In this document: positions 44,541 to 47,161 of the stretch, piece after piece
How the letters are laid out: each line of letters begins with the position of its first letter
How positions within the stretch are numbered: the stretch's first letter is position 1
Source of the DNA: Pseudomonadota bacterium
GTDB taxonomy: Bacteria; Pseudomonadota; Alphaproteobacteria; Caulobacterales; Caulobacteraceae
Length of the DNA: 47,161 nucleotides
Direction of reading: 5' to 3'
Assembly (NCBI GenBank): GCA_963205025.1
Contig: CAUJHO010000024.1
Coordinates: 1 to 47,161 of the forward strand
Position numbers and translations under genes: made by a program
Notes under the pieces: generated by a model
Databases searched by the model: none
What the model saw: only the letters and a program-made list of their open reading frames with translations
What the model was told of the DNA's origin: nothing

Positions 44541-45416
44541 TCAAGCGGCGAAACGACCGCCCTTCTCGGCATAGGCCTGGGTTCCCTGGCTGAAGACCAC
44601 ATCGCTCGGCAGGATCGCCTCGATGGCGTTCGTCTCTGCCCCCTCCAGCCGCGCATAGATGGGCCCGAAGTCCTTGAGGGTCTCCCTCTTGAGCTGGTCG
44701 ATCGTGTCGATGACGAAATAGACCTGCTGAAAGTCGTCGATCCGGTACAGGGTCTTCATCACCCGCTCGAGGTCGAAGCCCAGGCGGTTGGGTGACGGAT
44801 CCTCAAGGCAGAAGACGCTTTCGGTCGCGGACGAGACGATACCTGCCCCGTAGATGCGAAGCTGGTCGTCCTCGCGCATCAGGCCGAATTCGACCGTGTA
44901 CCAATACAGGCGCGCCAGGTTCGGCAGCATACCCATCGCCGCTGCCCTCTGCCCGCCCCGACCATAAGCCTCCATGTAGTCGGCAAAGTCCGGATTGGTC
45001 AGCATCGGCACATGGCCGAAGACGTCGTGAAAGATGTCCGGCTCCTGCAGATAGTCCAGTTGATCCGGGCGGCGGATGAACTGGCCGGACGGGAAGCGCC
45101 GGTTGGCCAAATGGTCGAAAAACACATCGTCGGGGACCAGGCCCGGCACACAGACCACCGTCCACCCCGTCAGGGCCTGGAGCTTGGGGTTCATCACTTC
45201 GAAATCCGGGATCCCGCCCGTATTCAGGTCCAGCGCCTTCAGACCATCGAAGAAGACCTCGGCGGCACGCCCCGGCAGGATCTTCATCTGGCGCGCATAC
45301 AGCGTATCCCAGGTCTGGTGCTCGACCTCGGTGTAGCGGGCCCAGTCCTGCGGGATGGTCCAGTCCTCAGCCGCGCCCTCGGGCGGCTTTTCAAAGACGT
45401 GTTCAAAGTCGGACAT
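44541..45416 (-). CDS. phhA: Phenylalanine 4-monooxygenase (phenylalanine hydroxylase)
   Basis: PhhA is a non-haem iron, pterin-dependent enzyme that hydroxylates phenylalanine to tyrosine. The 291-residue bacterial form has the iron ligands in DIFHDVFGHVPMLT (His130, His135) and YWYTVEFGLM (Glu176). Other family segments are HQTWDTLYARQMKILPGRA, GLVPDDVFFDHLANRRFP and GAGIVSSATESVFCLED. The start ATG at 45416 begins MSDFEHVFEK; the frame continues upstream to a TTG/ATG at 45461, but that extra part lacks family similarity. No regulatory gene lies nearby. It converges with nothing and is preceded, on the same strand, by hspQ 66 bases upstream, so the two may share a transcript. Confidence 0.96.
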   Translation of the reverse strand: MSDFEHVFEKPPEGAAEDWTIPQDWARYTEVEHQTWDTLYARQMKILPGRAAEVFFDGLKALDLNTGGIPDFEVMNPKLQALTGWTVVCVPGLVPDDVFFDHLANRRFPSGQFIRRPDQLDYLQEPDIFHDVFGHVPMLTNPDFADYMEAYGRGGQRAAAMGMLPNLARLYWYTVEFGLMREDDQLRIYGAGIVSSATESVFCLEDPSPNRLGFDLERVMKTLYRIDDFQQVYFVIDTIDQLKRETLKDFGPIYARLEGAETNAIEAILPSDVVFSQGTQAYAEKGGRFAA

Positions 45417-45482
45417 GGCGGCCTCCGTGCTCGCAGGTGACCCCACAATGTAACGCGCCACCTGTCCCGGCGGTAGGGCAGG

Positions 45483-45812
45483 CTAGTTCACATCATCGCG
45501 CCGGTGCTGGTATCGCCCGTCATGAAATCCGGCGAACTGGCGCTCGGCCCCGGGATGGCAAATGGGAACGCCTGAGACGTCGGCCACCAGATTCTGTTCC
45601 GAGAGATAGGCGGCGCGATCATCCTCCAGGCCTTCGGCGATGACATGATAGAAGGGCTGATGCCGGTCCGGTCGCCCCTCGGCGGGCAAGGCACTCCACC
45701 AGGCATCGCCGTGGCCGAACTCCGGGTCGACGTCGACGACAACCCCTCGAAGCGGCAGGTCGCGGTGCCTGACCACCTGTCCGATCGCGAATTTTGCCAG
45801 ACGGATCAACAT
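45483..45812 (-). CDS. hspQ: Heat shock protein HspQ
   Basis: HspQ is a small protein known from E. coli as a hemimethylated-DNA-binding factor and a Lon-specificity enhancer. The 109-residue product shows the family pattern: AKFAIGQVVRHRDLPLRGVV near the start, VDVDPEFGHGDAWWSALP, and QPFYHVIAEGLEDDRAAYLS, followed by QNLVADVSGVPICHPGAER. The order of these blocks and the length fit well. The ATG at 45812 has GGGAGCC upstream. It is divergent from the Ppx/GppA gene over 125 bases. Heat regulation would be expected but no heat-shock promoter was assigned. Confidence 0.92.
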   Translation of the reverse strand: MLIRLAKFAIGQVVRHRDLPLRGVVVDVDPEFGHGDAWWSALPAEGRPDRHQPFYHVIAEGLEDDRAAYLSEQNLVADVSGVPICHPGAERQFAGFHDGRYQHRRDDVN

Positions 45813-45937
45813 GGCTCCCGTTTGCCGCGACCACGATGACTGGCCCCTGAACGCGGCGAGCGGATGACTGGACAGGAATTCTCAACCCGTTATTCTGGTT
45901 AGTGAAAATGAGCCTGGACGATGGGTCTGGAGCTCTG

Positions 45938-46990
45938 ATGACGGATCGGGCCATGCCTGAGACTCCTCACCGGCCCCCCGGCCGATCCGCGCCGAATGAC
46001 GCGCGCAATGACGCCCCGCTGTTCGCGGCGCTGGACCTCGGGACCAATAATTGCCGGATGCTGATCGCCCGCCGGGCCCGCAACGGCTTTCGGATCGTCG
46101 AGGCCTATTCCCGCATCGTGCGGCTGGGTGAGGGCCTGTCGCAAAGCGGTGAACTGTCGCCTGCAGCAATGGAGCGTGCACTTGCGGCGCTGGCCACCTG
46201 TGCCGAGCGCATCCGGCGTCGCCAGGTCCAGCGCGTGCGCGCCGTCGCCACCCAGGCCTGCCGCGCGGCCGCCAACGGGCCGGCTTTTCTGGCGCGGGTG
46301 CAGCGCGACACCGGCCTGACGCTCGAAGTCATTGACCCGGCCGAGGAGGCCAGGCTGGCCGTCGTCGGCTGTACGGACCTGATCGACGACCGCTTCCAGT
46401 CGGCGCTGATCCTGGACGTCGGCGGCGGCTCGACCGAGATTTCCTGGGTCCGTCCGCGCGTGCAGAACGACCGCAGGGCGGCTGATATTCTCGCCTGGCA
46501 CAGTGTGCCGATCGGGGTGGTGACCCTGGCTGAGCGCTTTCCCGAGCCCGCACGACCGACGCGGGAGTGGTCCGACTCCATGGTGGAGGCCATGCGCTCT
46601 CAGGTTGCCGGCTTTGTCGGGGCCGAGGCGCACCGCGCGGCCTTTGCGGACAATCAGGCCCAGTTGATTGGTACGTCGGGCGCGGTCACCAGCCTGGCCA
46701 GCCTTCACCTGGGGCTGACACGGTACGAACGCGCCAAGGTCGACGGCCTCAGAATGACGGCCGGACAGTGCCGTGCCGTCGCCACCTCCCTGATGGACCT
46801 GGATCGGGCCGGGCGGGCGGCCCATGGCTGCATCGGACCGGATCGCGCCGATCTGGTCCTGGCCGGGGCGGCGATCCTGGAGGCGATCCAGCAGGCCTGG
46901 CCATGCGATCAGGTCCGGGTGGCGGATCGGGGTCTGCGCGAAGGCCTGTTGATGTCCCTGATGCGACGCCGACGACGGCGACGGCGCTGA
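45938..46990 (+). CDS. Ppx/GppA family phosphatase with a poly-arginine tail
   Basis: The 350-residue product is a second ASKHA-fold Ppx/GppA phosphatase. Phosphate-1 loop FAALDLGTNNCRMLIARR and phosphate-2 loop ALILDVGGGSTEISWV are clear, as are RVRAVATQACRAAANGPAF and IGTSGAVTSLASLHLGL. It lacks the HD-like C-terminal region of the ppx beside ppk, so it may prefer pppGpp or act on short polyphosphates. It ends in Met followed by eight arginines, an unusual basic tail. I start it at 45938, where GGAG lies five bases before the ATG; an in-frame GTG at 45902 would add 12 residues. A methyltransferase gene follows 42 bases later. Confidence 0.85.
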   Translation: MTDRAMPETPHRPPGRSAPNDARNDAPLFAALDLGTNNCRMLIARRARNGFRIVEAYSRIVRLGEGLSQSGELSPAAMERALAALATCAERIRRRQVQRVRAVATQACRAAANGPAFLARVQRDTGLTLEVIDPAEEARLAVVGCTDLIDDRFQSALILDVGGGSTEISWVRPRVQNDRRAADILAWHSVPIGVVTLAERFPEPARPTREWSDSMVEAMRSQVAGFVGAEAHRAAFADNQAQLIGTSGAVTSLASLHLGLTRYERAKVDGLRMTAGQCRAVATSLMDLDRAGRAAHGCIGPDRADLVLAGAAILEAIQQAWPCDQVRVADRGLREGLLMSLMRRRRRRRR

Positions 46991-47032
46991 TGCCTCTGGA
47001 ACCGGGTCCCCCAGCCCTCTAGAAGCAGCCGC

Positions 47033-47161
47033 ATGAGCCCGCGCCTATCCGACCAGCCCCTGATCCTGCGTACGCGCGCCTGGGACGACTATGCCCTGGT
47101 CGATTCCGGCGATGGCCGGAAGCTGGAGCGCTATGGTCAGGCGCTGGTGGTACGCCCCGAG
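47033..47161 (+). CDS. Partial class I SAM-dependent (RlmI-like) methyltransferase, 5' end
   Basis: The window holds only the first 43 codons, beginning MSPRLSDQPLILRTRAWDD. The following pattern YALVDSGDGRKLERYG and the ending QALVVRPE resemble the N-terminus of class I SAM-dependent rRNA methyltransferases of the RlmI-like group, as I remember them. The methyl-donor motifs would lie outside the window, so the call is tentative. It starts 42 bases after the Ppx/GppA stop on the same strand, so the two may be transcribed together. Confidence 0.55.
   Translation, partial: MSPRLSDQPLILRTRAWDDYALVDSGDGRKLERYGQALVVRPE

Overview
The window is a gene-dense, high-GC piece of an alphaproteobacterial chromosome. 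It most likely comes from the Caulobacteraceae, with Brevundimonas as my best guess. The pointers are an HdaA-type replication regulator directly upstream of polyphosphate kinase, a 226-residue bL25/Ctc protein, a standalone gatB, CCA-encoding tRNA-Lys, overlapping start/stop codons, and intergenic palindromes with a GGGCTTGTCCC core. No phage, insertion sequence, integrase or CRISPR array is visible, so this is mainly core chromosome with small lineage-specific insertions. The taxonomic call rests on recognised gene order and protein style, not on a search.

Layout. 1-4400: a secreted beta-propeller protein whose frame is closed by a suspicious TAG, then two leucine-degradation genes (liuC, liuB) separated by a convergent DUF2200 gene. 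4.4-8.5 kb: a cyclic-nucleotide-domain patatin lipase, an ExoD-like membrane protein and recN. 8.6-13.3 kb: bamD and prs diverge, followed by a lipoprotein, rplY and pth. 13.4-17.9 kb: a CelD-like acyltransferase, a cupin/JmjC-like protein and a Tat-exported GH127 glycosidase. 17.9-20.2 kb: a repeat-rich 413-bp gap, gatB and a small conserved protein. 20.3-26.7 kb: a packed run hdaA, ppk1, ppx, a membrane protein, queA and a nucleotidyltransferase-like gene. 26.8-29.4 kb: an opposing DJ-1-like gene, tgt, a palindromic repeat pair and a lipoprotein. 29.5-36.4 kb: tRNA-Lys, two tandem paralogous mini-lipoproteins, then tamA and tamB. 36.4-42.4 kb: arginine-succinyltransferase genes (M20 hydrolase, astA, astD, astB), a membrane protein and a GNAT. 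42.5-44.4 kb: two exported heptapeptide-repeat paralogs flanking a third exported protein. 44.5 kb to the end: phhA, hspQ, a second Ppx/GppA phosphatase and the start of a methyltransferase gene.

How genes work together. hdaA-ppk1-ppx joins DNA-replication control to polyphosphate making and breaking. queA and tgt supply two steps of queuosine tRNA modification. tamA/tamB and bamD serve the outer-membrane envelope. The ast cluster degrades arginine by the succinyl route but lacks visible astC and astE, and carries an M20 hydrolase that may stand in for AstE. phhA and liuB/liuC add aromatic and branched amino-acid catabolism.

Most notable observations: (1) the two exported proteins built from ordered 7-residue beta-strand repeats, with an identically spaced cysteine framework; (2) a Tgt in which two of the three usual zinc-binding cysteines are serines; (3) the M20 hydrolase in the ast operon; (4) tandem mini-lipoproteins with a conserved C-terminal motif ahead of tamA; (5) the GGTGCACTA repeat cluster before gatB.
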